Counted from the stretch's first letter, positions 1-9,151 are shown. The stretch is 57,701 nucleotides of DNA from Rhodothermales bacterium (GCA_022821875.1 JAJECV010000099.1:1-57701), one strand, 5' to 3'. The notes: generated by a model from the sequence alone, not told the origin. Numbers and translations: made by a program.

Positions 1-2
1 GG

Positions 3-965
3 GGGCTGCCCAGATTCAAGAAAAGGGGCAAGGCGAAAAAAAGTTTCACCGTAGATGTATCAGGGGGGAAGATGTTTTCAAAGAACGGGTATTTTCGGTT
101 AAAGCGGGGCATGTATATGAAGATGCTACGATTTTATCGAGTGAACCGCTATACAAACCCGGTGCCCAAGACGGCCCGCATCTTTGAAGAAAATGGGAAC
201 TGGTATATGACGGTCGTCTATGAAGTGGACGCTATCGTACAAGATGCGGACGGCATTGGCATTGGGGTCGACCGCAATTGCGGGCAGGTTGCGGACAGTG
301 CGGGAAGGATCTTCTATCTGACCGACACCTCGGGTATTGAAAAGCGCATCAAGAAGCTTCAACGTCGGCTAGCGAAAAAACAGAAAGGAAGTTATTCCTG
401 GAGGAGACGAAAGAAAACCATCGCACGCCATGAACGCAAGATCAAGAACATCCGAAGGAATGACTTGCGTCATATTGCCTTATCACTCACCGAAATCTCT
501 ACGCTTGTCATTCTGGAAGACCTGAAAATCAAGGGTATGACCGCAAGCGCGAAAGGAACGGTGGAGAATCCGGGCAGGAAGGTGAAGCAGAAAGCAGGAC
601 TGAACCGCTCAATACTGGGAACAGGATGGGCGATACTGGAGCAGTTCCTGCGGGAGCGAGGCGTGGTGATCAAGGTACCCCCACATTATACATCGCAGAC
701 ATGCAGCAAGTGTTCCTATGTGAACGCAAAGAATCGGCAAAGGCAGTCCGAGTTTCTATGTCTGGCGTGCGGGTATCAGGCGAATGCGGACACGAATGCG
801 TCCGTAAATATCCGGGCGTCGGGGATGGCGTCCTGGCATGAACTGTGCCGAACGGGTTGTGGAGCCTATATAAGACCTGTCCTTGCGGAGCGCAAGCCTG
901 CAACCGGGCAACGGATGATGAAGCACCAAAAAGAGCATGGTGCACATGGGCACTCATGTATATAA
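3..965 (+). CDS. tnpB: TnpB-type RNA-guided endonuclease of an IS200/IS605-like element (5' end outside window)
   Basis: The reading frame is open from the first bases of the window. Upstream of the first ATG (72) it encodes a basic stretch reading GLPRFKKKGKAKKSFTV, which resembles the internal PRFKxKG region of TnpB, so the gene continues past the left edge. Visible family marks are a RuvC-I aspartate (GIGVDRN), a RuvC-II glutamate (LVILEDLKIKGM), a four-cysteine zinc finger (CSKCSY...CLACGY) and a RuvC-III aspartate (NADTNASVNI). The nuclease core therefore looks intact. TnpB proteins are guided by an RNA read from the element's right end and cut DNA to keep the element at its site. Here the stop codon overlaps the convergent modB gene by 12 bases, leaving no obvious noncoding right end, so the element may be truncated. 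No TnpA is visible. Confidence 0.88.
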   Translation, partial: GLPRFKKRGKAKKSFTVDVSGGKMFSKNGYFRLKRGMYMKMLRFYRVNRYTNPVPKTARIFEENGNWYMTVVYEVDAIVQDADGIGIGVDRNCGQVADSAGRIFYLTDTSGIEKRIKKLQRRLAKKQKGSYSWRRRKKTIARHERKIKNIRRNDLRHIALSLTEISTLVILEDLKIKGMTASAKGTVENPGRKVKQKAGLNRSILGTGWAILEQFLRERGVVIKVPPHYTSQTCSKCSYVNAKNRQRQSEFLCLACGYQANADTNASVNIRASGMASWHELCRTGCGAYIRPVLAERKPATGQRMMKHQKEHGAHGHSCI

Positions 966-1628
966 TTTCCTTAAAAAAGCATAGATAGACAGGCTGAGGA
1001 CACTCAGGGCAGCCGCGACCAGAATCAGTCGGATCAGAGATGCCTCCGTGCCAACCTGTCCAAGTTTTGTGAATACGGCAAGCGGGACCGTTTGGGTCCG
1101 TCCCGGGATATTCCCCGCAAAGACAATCGTGGCCCCAAACTCCCCAATCGCCCGTGCAAACCCGAGTATAATACCCGCAAGGATCCCTCTTGTCGCAAGC
1201 GGGAAAGTTACCCACCGAAAGACTGCCCAGCGGCCTCCACCGTAAACCGATACGACTTCCGCCCATTCAGGATCAATCTGCTCAATCGCCAGGCGAAAGG
1301 TTTGAACGATTAGGGGGAATGCCATCACTCCGGCTGCAATTGCCGCTCCCATGCTGGTAAACGCCAGTTCCAGCCCGAAAAAATTGTTCAACAGACTTCC
1401 AATTCTGCCACGGGGGCCAAGCAATGTTAAAAGTATCAGCCCTGTAACAACCGGTGGAAGAACGAGCGGGAGTTGAACAAGATTCTCAATCACAAATGTG
1501 AATGGTGATCGCCTTCGAGCCAGATACCAGGCTGTCATGATTGCAGGAATGATCGTAATTACAATGGCGACCGTCGCAACACGGGCCGATAACAGGATAA
1601 TGGACCACTCCTGTCCGAAAGCATCCAT
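954..1628 (-). CDS. modB: Molybdate ABC transporter permease ModB
   Basis: This is a 224-residue, very hydrophobic protein with about five or six membrane segments, the usual length for ModB. The cytoplasmic loop that docks on the ATPase is visible as ARAIGEFGATIVFAGN followed by IPGRTQTVPLAVF, a pattern typical of molybdate/tungstate permeases. It should form the channel through which molybdate released by ModA crosses the inner membrane. It starts four bases after the modA stop, so the two are co-transcribed. The last codons lie inside the 3' end of the convergent tnpB gene, so the extreme C-terminus (LRKLYT) may be partly supplied by the mobile element. No modC ATPase gene follows within the window. 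Confidence 0.9.
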   Translation of the reverse strand: MDAFGQEWSIILLSARVATVAIVITIIPAIMTAWYLARRRSPFTFVIENLVQLPLVLPPVVTGLILLTLLGPRGRIGSLLNNFFGLELAFTSMGAAIAAGVMAFPLIVQTFRLAIEQIDPEWAEVVSVYGGGRWAVFRWVTFPLATRGILAGIILGFARAIGEFGATIVFAGNIPGRTQTVPLAVFTKLGQVGTEASLIRLILVAAALSVLSLSIYAFLRKLYT

Positions 1629-1632
1629 CGGT

Positions 1633-2370
1633 TTAGGAATTGAATCCGAATCGGTCCCATATGTCCGACTGAAGCGAATCGGTCACAAACGTCATGAAGG
1701 CCTCCACCGCTTCGGGAGAACTGGTTCCGCGAATTCCAGAGATTACATAATTGATCTCTGGTGCACACAATTCCGGTACCTGGAACAATACCCGCAGTTC
1801 AGGTGCAAGCATCGCATCCGACCTGTAAACGATGGCCACATCCGTCGCCCCGCTAAGTACTGCGGTGAGCGCTGCCCGCACATCTAAGGTCGGAATCACC
1901 GAGGGTTCTAATGTATCCCATATCCCCGCACACTGGAGTGCCTCTTTACCATAGATCCCTGCGGGAACATGTGCAGGATCTGCCATTGCGAGCCGTTCCA
2001 CAGTTAAGAGTTCTGAAAGACTGGTCATTGTGTCCGTTGCCGATGTACCAATCACCACCAATGTATTCTCTGCGAACGTAACTCCCGGCCCGGATGTCAG
2101 GTTCTGCTCCTGCAGATAATTGATCCAGTCAGGGCTGGCAGCCATCAGTAGATCGGCAGGGGCACCCTGCTGAATTTGTCTTGCCAGCAGCGAGGTTGGA
2201 CCGATGTGGGTATGGACGGTTATCTCCGGTTGCCGGAGTTCAAATCGTCCGATTAATTCATGGAGTGCATCGGTCAGAGAGGCGGCGGCAAAGACGGTGA
2301 TGTTCGGAGTATCCGTACCTGGACTACATCCGGAAGCCAGAAAGACTGCGACCAGAAAAAGCCGCATCAC
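1633..2370 (-). CDS. modA: Molybdate-binding lipoprotein ModA
   Basis: This 245-residue substrate-binding protein has a lipoprotein signal (LVAVFLASGC), so it is probably anchored to a membrane facing the periplasm. The mature start ITVFAAASLTDAL is the hallmark first strand and oxyanion-binding loop of ModA-type proteins. Further on, PADLLMAASPDW and the DVAIVYRSDA segment fit the two-lobed periplasmic binding fold. It should capture molybdate (or tungstate) and deliver it to ModB just downstream. Its start overlaps the stop of the upstream zinc-ribbon gene by four bases, showing translational coupling. Molybdenum supply fits with moaA further right in the window. Confidence 0.9.
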   Translation of the reverse strand: MMRLFLVAVFLASGCSPGTDTPNITVFAAASLTDALHELIGRFELRQPEITVHTHIGPTSLLARQIQQGAPADLLMAASPDWINYLQEQNLTSGPGVTFAENTLVVIGTSATDTMTSLSELLTVERLAMADPAHVPAGIYGKEALQCAGIWDTLEPSVIPTLDVRAALTAVLSGATDVAIVYRSDAMLAPELRVLFQVPELCAPEINYVISGIRGTSSPEAVEAFMTFVTDSLQSDIWDRFGFNS

Positions 2371-3368
2371 AAATTGGTTTGTTCCTGGATCGTTGCAATC
2401 AGCATCGCTGCACGCTGATAGTGCATTGAGGTTGAATCGGGCGCTAAATTGAGTACTCGCTCCAGTTGACGAATTGCCTCTTCACTGCGGTTAATCCGTG
2501 CAAGCATGAGTCCATAATTGAAGTTGGCATTTAAGTGATCGGGGTCATCTTCAAGCACCTTTTTAATCTCTGTAACCCCGAGCATCGGGCTCCCCGTATT
2601 CAAGTACGCAGTTGCCATATCCGTACGAACATCAAGGTTGCCGGGGGTCAATCCCAAAACTCTCTGATACGCATTCACGGCCTGTTCTGCAGCAATACTG
2701 CGTGTTTGCGGTTGCGTTTCGTCTGCCATCCATTCGTAGTACAGGTCGCCGGCCGTCTTCCAGTCGTCAACCAGTCCCGTTTCCTCGGCAATCCGGGACT
2801 GCATTGCCGCCGCCATATCCAGTCGCCCTCCTTCGACCAGAACATAGATCTTCTCACGTTTTAGCACCACCGAGAGTGCGCTGGTATCACGTTCAATCGC
2901 CGCATCCAGTTCATTGATTTGGTCCGCCAGCGGACCTGAAAGTGGTGTCTGTGAGGCAGTCTCCGTCATTGGCGGCGCAGCAGAGAGGATCGGCTGCTGC
3001 GATGGCGATACTCGCTTACTGACCGTGGTGACGGTAAATAATGCAACCACCAGAAATACCCCAACACCGATAATGGCAAAGACATGTACGCCTACCCCCG
3101 ATTCTACGTTCGCGGCCCGCTTGCGCGGCTTAGGAGATGAAGGATGCAGGGAGGGGCGCTTTGCATGGATCTTCTGCAGCTTCTCACCACATTGCGAACA
3201 GAAGTTGGATGCGCCCGGCATCTCCTGCCTGCATGAATTACAGTAAACGCTTCCCCCTGGATTTTCTTTGGACTGACCCGTAACATCTCTGTCCACGATC
3301 CATCCGCACAGATCACACCGATCACAATCTATGAAAATTCGTGCCCCGCATTCTGCACAAATCTCCAT
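2367..3368 (-). CDS. Zinc-ribbon, single-pass membrane protein with TPR repeats
   Basis: The 333-residue protein has three recognisable parts. The N-terminus carries cysteine pairs of two small zinc ribbons (CAECG...CDLCG and CNSC...CSQCG, residues 4-61). A single hydrophobic span lies around residues 95-116. The C-terminal half is helical and ends in tetratricopeptide-like repeats, for example AYQRVLGLTPGNLDVRTDMA and the region after it. The layout suggests a cytoplasmic zinc-ribbon head and an extracytoplasmic TPR scaffold, but no specific function can be assigned. It sits one base after the HU-like gene and overlaps modA by four bases, so it is part of that operon. A role with molybdate uptake is only implied by position. 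Confidence 0.72.
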   Translation of the reverse strand: MEICAECGARIFIDCDRCDLCGWIVDRDVTGQSKENPGGSVYCNSCRQEMPGASNFCSQCGEKLQKIHAKRPSLHPSSPKPRKRAANVESGVGVHVFAIIGVGVFLVVALFTVTTVSKRVSPSQQPILSAAPPMTETASQTPLSGPLADQINELDAAIERDTSALSVVLKREKIYVLVEGGRLDMAAAMQSRIAEETGLVDDWKTAGDLYYEWMADETQPQTRSIAAEQAVNAYQRVLGLTPGNLDVRTDMATAYLNTGSPMLGVTEIKKVLEDDPDHLNANFNYGLMLARINRSEEAIRQLERVLNLAPDSTSMHYQRAAMLIATIQEQTNL

Positions 3369-3369
3369 A

Positions 3370-3657
3370 TTACCCGGAACTCCCTCTGTTAATACGGTCT
3401 TTCAAATCTTTTGAGGGTTTGAAGACGGGTACTTTTCTGGCTTCAATGCGCATGGTCTCGCCTGTTGATGGGTTCCGTACATTGCGGGCTGGGCGATCCT
3501 GGATTCGAAATGAACCGAACCCGCGAAGTTCTATGGAATCCCCCTGCGCCAACGCCTCCTCAATGGTTTCCCAGAATCCAATAAAAACGGCTTTTACTTC
3601 CAACTTGGTTAAGCCGGTTTTCTCTGAAATTCTCTCAATTAGCTTCGCTTTAGTCAC
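3370..3657 (-). CDS. HU/IHF-family DNA-binding protein
   Basis: This 95-residue protein matches the full length of the HU/IHF family. It starts TKAKLIERISEKTGLTK, the usual helical dimerisation part. It then has GFGSFRIQDRPARNVRNP and a beta-arm ending ARKVPVFKPSKDLKD, which carries the conserved proline and basic residues that bend DNA. HU-like proteins bind as dimers and compact the chromosome. The start codon is GTG, with no better ATG nearby. It is the first gene of the leftward operon with the zinc-ribbon, modA and modB genes. HU and IHF subtypes cannot be separated by eye. Confidence 0.93.
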   Translation of the reverse strand: MTKAKLIERISEKTGLTKLEVKAVFIGFWETIEEALAQGDSIELRGFGSFRIQDRPARNVRNPSTGETMRIEARKVPVFKPSKDLKDRINRGSSG

Positions 3658-4363
3658 TTTAAAAGTGTATTTTGGTGATCAGGCAACATGGATTTGGCAG
3701 TTTTTTGCACCGCCCGAACAAGTTACACTAAAATTTTCTAAAATTGTGCCATTTGCTGAAAACGAAGGGGCTATTTTGAGCGGATATGGCCATATTTCTC
3801 TCAAAACCGTGTCCAATCGGCATAATTTGCCTGTAATCAGCCAGTTACACTGCATAACAACAAGATGCCGTTCCTGAATGCTGCCCGCCCATTACGGCCC
3901 CTGCCAGAGCAGTTGCATATCCTGGATAAGAGACGGATACATTTCGTCATTGAATGCCTCTGCGAGGAGACAGATCAATGCAGATCCACCGTATCCGACA
4001 GGCATGGATCGCATCTAAACAGTCGTATGGATTGGCCCCGTCGAACTATGGAATCAGGATCAATGGGTGCAACATTTGGCATTTTGAATCCGGGCGGTAG
4101 AGGAACCGCAGTTCGGGCAGCACAGGACACAGTCACTCCCCTCCAGAGGGATCCATATCAGGCACAGACATTAGCAGATTCGTTCCAAAAACCATAGAAT
4201 CCATACTGGAATAGACTACCGTAAAGGTCTGGAAAGCACTGGCCTACGGTGAGCAAGACTCAATGACAGGCGTACAACCGCATGGCTGGAAAGGGAATCG
4301 AGCCGATATACTGGACAAAGAGTTTTGCACTCTATACGCCCCCATTATCACAAAACACTCAAC
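3658..4363. other. Divergent intergenic region without a recognisable gene
   Basis: About 700 bases separate the HU-like gene (leftward) and ppc (rightward), so both promoters should lie here. The part next to the HU gene is AT-rich. Short open frames exist, such as 3865-4197 and 3978-4100 on the plus strand, but neither resembles a known protein. No tRNA, terminator or clear repeat was found. The irregular mixture of short frames could be decayed mobile DNA, but this is not shown by any motif. Confidence 0.5.
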
Positions 4364-7114
4364 ATGAATTCTTGGCAGGAATTGCGCTTTGAATCACAGG
4401 GAACGGGAATTTCCGTACCCCTGAGCGAACAGATTAACCTACTGGGCGGCCTGCTAGGCCGTGTTATTAAACGTCAGGCCAGCCCTGAAGTACTGGGTCT
4501 GGTGGAAGAATTACGGCGGTTAACCAAACAGGCAATTACGCAGCATGAACCACATCTGAGAACTCAGGTAATTGAGCGAATCAAAGGGCTGGAGCTTGAG
4601 GAGATTGAATGGCTGCTGCGTGCATTTACCACCTTCTTTTATCTGGTTAATCAAAGTGAGCAGCAGGAGATTATTCGGATTAATCGGGAGCGTGCACGCC
4701 TTCTTCCTGAGGTTGATCGTGTGGAGTCTATTGATGAAGCGGTTGGGATTCTTCGACGTGCAGGTTACAAACTGGAAGATGTCCTGAAGATTGTATCCTG
4801 CCTTGATATACAGCCCACACTGACCGCCCATCCCACCGAGGCACGCCGTAGAACCATTTTGTATAAACAACAGTATCTGGCCTCCCTCATTGACCAGTTA
4901 CGCTATAACAAACCCACCCCGGGCGAACGTGATGAGATTCTTCATCAAATCCATAATCAGGTTGGATTGCTGGTTGCGTCCGATAAAGTCCGTGCAAGGA
5001 AGCCGACTGTGATTGACGAGGTTGAGAATGGACTCCATTACCTTCGAAATGCAATCTGGGAGACGATCCCGCGCATCCATAAGGATGTGGTCAATGCCAT
5101 TGAGCGCCACTACAACCAGACAGTGGATGTACCTGTATTTTTAAAATTCAGGTCATGGATTGGCGGAGACAGGGACGGGAATCCCAATGTGACCGCAGAG
5201 GTCACCCGGGAAACCCTTTCCATGCATCGCAGAACAGCACTTGCCCGCTATCTGGAGGATCTACGTCTGTTGCGCAGAGACCTGAGCATTTCTGAACTGA
5301 AGTTGAAAATCCCTGCGGCGCTCTACGAGTCTGTTGATCGGGATGAAACTGTGCTCCATCTGACTGCTCACGAAGCACGTCAATTTGTGCAGGAACCCTT
5401 CCGGCAGAAAATCACCTTTATGATGCGACGGATCAAGTTGGCCCGTGATGGAGATTATGCGATCTACAACAGCAAGAGTTTTGTCGAAGATCTACGGTTA
5501 CTTGCCCGCGCCCTTACGGAAATGGGATACGAGAACTTGGTATCTCATGGCCGCCTGGGCAAACTCATTGCGCAGGCACAGGCCTTTGGATTCCATATGG
5601 TTTCTCTGGATATACGGCAGCACAGCCGGCATCACGGCAATGCCGTGCGTGCCCTGTTCAAGGTTTCGGGAGTCTGTGATGACTATCTGGGGTTAACCGA
5701 GAATCAAAAACTGGATCTCCTGACAAAAGAACTCCAGAATCCCCGCCCGCTTCTGCCACACGGGGTTGAACTGGCAGAGGATGTTCAGGAAGTCCTTAAC
5801 ACCTTTGCGGTGATCCGGGAGACGGTTGAATGGTCGCCCAATGCCTTGGGGAGTTATGTGATCAGCATGACGCATGCGGTGAGTCATGTGCTGGAGGTTC
5901 TATTACTTGCAAAGGAAACTGGCCTTTGGCAGATTGAGGGGGATACTGTGCGCTCCCCTATTGATGTGGTTCCATTGTTTGAAACCATTGAGGATCTGGA
6001 TCTTTCGGGGGTCTTGCTGACGAATATGTTCGAGCATCCGGTATACAGGAAACATCTTGCAGAGCGCAACATGATGCAAGAGGTGATGCTTGGCTATTCT
6101 GACAGCAATAAGGATGGAGGGTATTGGATGGCAAACTGGGCGCTGCATAAGGCAAAGAGGCACATCGGGAAGATCTGCAAAGATGCCGGGATTGACCTTC
6201 GGCTCTTTCACGGCCGTGGGGGGACGGTTGGCCGTGGTGGTGGACGTGCCGGGCAGGCAATCATTGCAATGCCCCGTATCATCCATAACGGCCGGATCCG
6301 ATTTACGGAGCAGGGGGAGGTGATTTCGTTCAGGTATGCCCTGCCCGCCATTGCGCACCGGCATCTGGAGCAGATTGTACGGGCGATGATGATTGCACCG
6401 CTTCGCGTGGCCGATGTACAGGAGGATGCCGTCATCATGGAACGGATTGCGGACGTATCCATGAAGGCGTACCGGAAACTGATTGACGATCCTGAGTTCT
6501 GGCCCTGGTACGCGTCCTCTACGCCGATTGAGCAGATCAGCCGCCTTCCGATTGCATCCCGTCCCGTTTCTCGCGGCTCGGTGCATCATGTAGATTTTGA
6601 CGACCTGCGTGCGATTCCGTGGGTTTTTGCCTGGACGCAGACTCGCTATATTGTTCCTGGGTGGTATGGTGCCGGGGAGGGGCTTGAAAAGCTTCTGAAC
6701 GATCACGGTTCTGATCTCAGGCGCATGTATAAAGAATGGCCCTTCTTCCAGGCCGTACTTAACAGTGCCCAGCGCGAAATGGCCCGGACCCGGCTGGACG
6801 TTGCATCCGAATATCTAACGCTTGCGTCGGATCCGGAGGCCGGACAGCGGATGAATCAGCGAATTATTGAAGATTACCAAAAGGCGGAGGCCGCCATACT
6901 TGAGATTACCGGTCTGGAGAATCTGTGCGGTCATGCACCGGTGTTCCAGAAATCGGTCAAACTCCGCAACCCTTACTCGGATGTATTGAATCTGCTCCAG
7001 ATTGAATTAATCCGAAGAAGTCGCAATCATCTGGAATCCGACAAGGATCGATTGGCGCATGCATTACTCTTGAGTGTGAACGGAATCGCAGCCGCAATGC
7101 AGAGTACCGGATAG
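4364..7114 (+). CDS. ppc: Phosphoenolpyruvate carboxylase
   Basis: The product converts phosphoenolpyruvate and bicarbonate to oxaloacetate, refilling the TCA cycle. From the ATG at 4364 it has 916 residues, normal for bacterial enzymes; an in-frame TTG at 4325 would add 13 residues with no family character. Catalytic landmarks are all present: the histidine motif PTLTAHPTEARRRT, the arginine/glycine loop FHGRGGTVGRGGGRA, GYSDSNKDGGYW and RPVSRG. The C-terminus (LLLSVNGIAAAMQSTG) keeps the conserved form ending in Gly that enters the active-site region. The last hundred or so codons are duplicated downstream at 9240-9541 as part of the tandem repeat. The gene itself looks intact. Confidence 0.96.
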   Translation: MNSWQELRFESQGTGISVPLSEQINLLGGLLGRVIKRQASPEVLGLVEELRRLTKQAITQHEPHLRTQVIERIKGLELEEIEWLLRAFTTFFYLVNQSEQQEIIRINRERARLLPEVDRVESIDEAVGILRRAGYKLEDVLKIVSCLDIQPTLTAHPTEARRRTILYKQQYLASLIDQLRYNKPTPGERDEILHQIHNQVGLLVASDKVRARKPTVIDEVENGLHYLRNAIWETIPRIHKDVVNAIERHYNQTVDVPVFLKFRSWIGGDRDGNPNVTAEVTRETLSMHRRTALARYLEDLRLLRRDLSISELKLKIPAALYESVDRDETVLHLTAHEARQFVQEPFRQKITFMMRRIKLARDGDYAIYNSKSFVEDLRLLARALTEMGYENLVSHGRLGKLIAQAQAFGFHMVSLDIRQHSRHHGNAVRALFKVSGVCDDYLGLTENQKLDLLTKELQNPRPLLPHGVELAEDVQEVLNTFAVIRETVEWSPNALGSYVISMTHAVSHVLEVLLLAKETGLWQIEGDTVRSPIDVVPLFETIEDLDLSGVLLTNMFEHPVYRKHLAERNMMQEVMLGYSDSNKDGGYWMANWALHKAKRHIGKICKDAGIDLRLFHGRGGTVGRGGGRAGQAIIAMPRIIHNGRIRFTEQGEVISFRYALPAIAHRHLEQIVRAMMIAPLRVADVQEDAVIMERIADVSMKAYRKLIDDPEFWPWYASSTPIEQISRLPIASRPVSRGSVHHVDFDDLRAIPWVFAWTQTRYIVPGWYGAGEGLEKLLNDHGSDLRRMYKEWPFFQAVLNSAQREMARTRLDVASEYLTLASDPEAGQRMNQRIIEDYQKAEAAILEITGLENLCGHAPVFQKSVKLRNPYSDVLNLLQIELIRRSRNHLESDKDRLAHALLLSVNGIAAAMQSTG

Positions 7115-7288
7115 CAGTTCGCGGCCCGTGGCCGTGATGCTTGACCCATTACATGATACCGCACTGCATTTCACGTAGAAGTCAGTGGTGATCGCATCAC
7201 GCGCTTTTGGGGGCCGGACAGTTTTCCCCGCAGAGGGAGCATTCCGCCCTTGCCTCAAAGGAACATTTCACACCGGAATGAATAAAGA

Positions 7289-7309
7289 CACGGGTATCTT
7301 CTATCCGTG
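7289..7309 (+). promoter_or_regulatory. Hairpin just before the first ATPase start codon
   Basis: The arms cacgggta (7289-7296) and tatccgtg (7302-7309) can pair over eight positions, one of them G-U, around a five-base loop. The ATG follows one base later. The same hairpin occurs unchanged in the second unit. It could limit ribosome access or be an operator; which is not known. Confidence 0.45.
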
Positions 7310-7310
7310 A

Positions 7311-8462
7311 ATGATGTACGATCAGGAAATTCAGGCACCTCCCCAAAAAGCATCTGTCCGCAATCGGCTGAAGCGAATCTCTGTAACGGGATACAAAACG
7401 CTCAATCCGCTCACGGACATTGAACTATTGTCAGGGACCGTGCTGATTGGGCCCAATGGTGCAGGGAAGTCCAATTTTATCTCGTTCTTCCGCATGATGC
7501 ACCATGCAATGTCAGGACAGTATCAATTGGCTCGTTACGTCGGCCTACATGGCGGGGCTGGCCGGCTTCTGCATGACGGATATGGTCATACACAAGAAAT
7601 CAAAGCGAAATTAACAATTGAGACCCCCGACGGGGTAAGTGATTACGCGTTCAGTTTATTGCGTGCCGCCAATGACACGCTGATCTTCGATGATGAGCGG
7701 TATCGTTCGAGCACATTTGAATGGGAGGGCAGCGGCGGATGGACTACACTTGGTTCAGGGCATAAAGCTCCGGAAATTTCCAATGCTGCTCTTGAAAATA
7801 AGACGGCAAGGGGCATCCATACTTTCCTGAAGAGAATAGGGATCTACCAGTTTAACAACACATCCAACACTTCCAGGATACGTGGAAAATGGAATGTTAA
7901 CGACAGTCATTGTCTAAAGCATGATGGAGCAAACATTGCCTCAGTACTCTTCCGTTTAAAGATGCACGAACCTTTTTACTATCGGCGCATCATTAAGCAT
8001 ATTCAACTTGTTCTGCCGATGTTTGAGGACTTTGAATTGGAGCCCGAATACGGTTACCTAGTCTTAAAATGGCGGGAAAAAAATACGGATGAGATATTTG
8101 ATGCCTCGCAGGCATCCGACGGTTTCCTTCATATCGTAGCTTTGACCAGTTTACTTCTGCAACCCCCGAAAGACCTGCCTGACATTCTAATCATTGATAC
8201 CCCTGAATTCGGATTGCATCCGCTTGCAGTTAACATCGTAGGTAGTCTGATCGCCACCGCTGCATTGAAAATTCAGATCATTGTGGCAACACAGTCGGTC
8301 GTGATGGTTGACTCCTTTGAAGTTGATAACATCGTGGTTGTTGAGCGACGTGACCGCATATCTACCTTTCGTCGACTTGATCCCCTCGAACTTGATGAAT
8401 GGCTTGAAGACCACGCTCTGTCAACTTTATGGGAGAAGAACGTTTTAGGGGGGAGACCTTGA
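7311..8462 (+). CDS. AAA_21/OLD-like ABC-type ATPase, copy 1 (altered Walker B)
   Basis: This 383-residue ATPase has a P-loop GPNGAGKS (residues 47-54) followed by NFISFF, a signature-like segment DASQASDGFLH (264-274) and a Walker B region IIDTPEFGLHP (294-304). The overall pattern is that of RecF/OLD-type ATPases used in many two-gene defence systems. The usual catalytic glutamate after the Walker B aspartate is Thr297 here (codon 8199-8201), whereas copy 2 has DEPELGLHP. Residue 330 is also Val instead of the Pro found in copy 2 (TQSV against TQSP). The protein may bind ATP but hydrolyse it poorly. Its stop overlaps the start of the DUF4276 gene, so the two are coupled. The first 63 residues differ from copy 2 at only one position. 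Confidence 0.82.
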   Translation: MMYDQEIQAPPQKASVRNRLKRISVTGYKTLNPLTDIELLSGTVLIGPNGAGKSNFISFFRMMHHAMSGQYQLARYVGLHGGAGRLLHDGYGHTQEIKAKLTIETPDGVSDYAFSLLRAANDTLIFDDERYRSSTFEWEGSGGWTTLGSGHKAPEISNAALENKTARGIHTFLKRIGIYQFNNTSNTSRIRGKWNVNDSHCLKHDGANIASVLFRLKMHEPFYYRRIIKHIQLVLPMFEDFELEPEYGYLVLKWREKNTDEIFDASQASDGFLHIVALTSLLLQPPKDLPDILIIDTPEFGLHPLAVNIVGSLIATAALKIQIIVATQSVVMVDSFEVDNIVVVERRDRISTFRRLDPLELDEWLEDHALSTLWEKNVLGGRP

Positions 8463-9151
8463 AGCATTTTCGGATCAATTTTATCGTGGAAGGGCAGACT
8501 GAAGAAGTATTTGTTAATACAGTATTGCAGAGTTACTTTGCTCCCCTGTCTATTGATATTGTAGCCTGCTGTATTACAACCCAGCAGAATCGTCGTGCCC
8601 CCCACATTATACACCGTGGAGGTCTGAGCACATATCGCCATGCATATAACGACATAAAAAAATGGACGAAAAGGGAGAGATCTGGAAATGTCAGATTCAC
8701 GACCATGTTTGATTTGTATGGCCTCCCCGGTGACTTTCCAGGCTACGAGGAGGCCACCAAAGAATTAGATCCCTATCTGCGTGTGAGTATTCTGGAAAGA
8801 GCATTTAAGGAGTCTATCGGTGACTGGCGATTTATTCCGTACATCCAACTTCATGAGTTTGAATCCCTGCTGTTTTCGGATCTGCAAAAACTCGGGGCAG
8901 AGTTTCCGGATTCCTCAGAGAATATCCAGAAATTGACCGAGATAACTTCAAAATTCAGTTCACCTGAACTCATCAACGACGGAGTGACAACAGCCCCGTC
9001 AAAGCGCATCATTGGGGCAATCCCCGATTACAAGATTGGAAAGGCAAGATGGGGACCTATTATCACATCAAAGATCGGAATCCGCACGCTCAAATCACAG
9101 TGTCGGCATTTTCGGGAATGGATTGAGCAGCTGACATCTTCCTGCACCTAA
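8459..9151 (+). CDS. DUF4276-family protein, possible TOPRIM-like nuclease, copy 1
   Basis: The start chosen is TTG at 8459. It overlaps the ATPase stop as TTGA and is preceded by a purine-rich ribosome site (ggggggag); an in-frame ATG at 8429 would lack such a site. The product has 230 residues. The N-terminus INFIVEGQTEE has the hydrophobic-Glu-Gly pattern of TOPRIM nucleases, followed by RFTTMFDLYGLPGDFPGYE and IQLHEFESLLFSD with further acidic residues. I recognise the family as DUF4276, usually encoded beside an AAA ATPase. Nuclease activity is inference from the motif and from paired ATPase-TOPRIM systems. It should act with the ATPase encoded just upstream. Confidence 0.75.
   Translation: MKHFRINFIVEGQTEEVFVNTVLQSYFAPLSIDIVACCITTQQNRRAPHIIHRGGLSTYRHAYNDIKKWTKRERSGNVRFTTMFDLYGLPGDFPGYEEATKELDPYLRVSILERAFKESIGDWRFIPYIQLHEFESLLFSDLQKLGAEFPDSSENIQKLTEITSKFSSPELINDGVTTAPSKRIIGAIPDYKIGKARWGPIITSKIGIRTLKSQCRHFREWIEQLTSSCT

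Noticed and set aside
670-1266. A 198-residue minus-strand open frame
   Set aside because: It is antisense to tnpB and continues across the modB region in another frame, with no family motif; it is a shadow of two real genes.
3865-4197. A 110-residue plus-strand frame ahead of ppc
   Set aside because: The sequence has no recognisable domain, no ribosome site and a composition unlike the neighbouring genes; it is kept as intergenic.
5903-6706. A 267-residue minus-strand open frame in ppc
   Set aside because: It lies entirely opposite the strongly conserved ppc gene and shows no motif; it reflects base composition.
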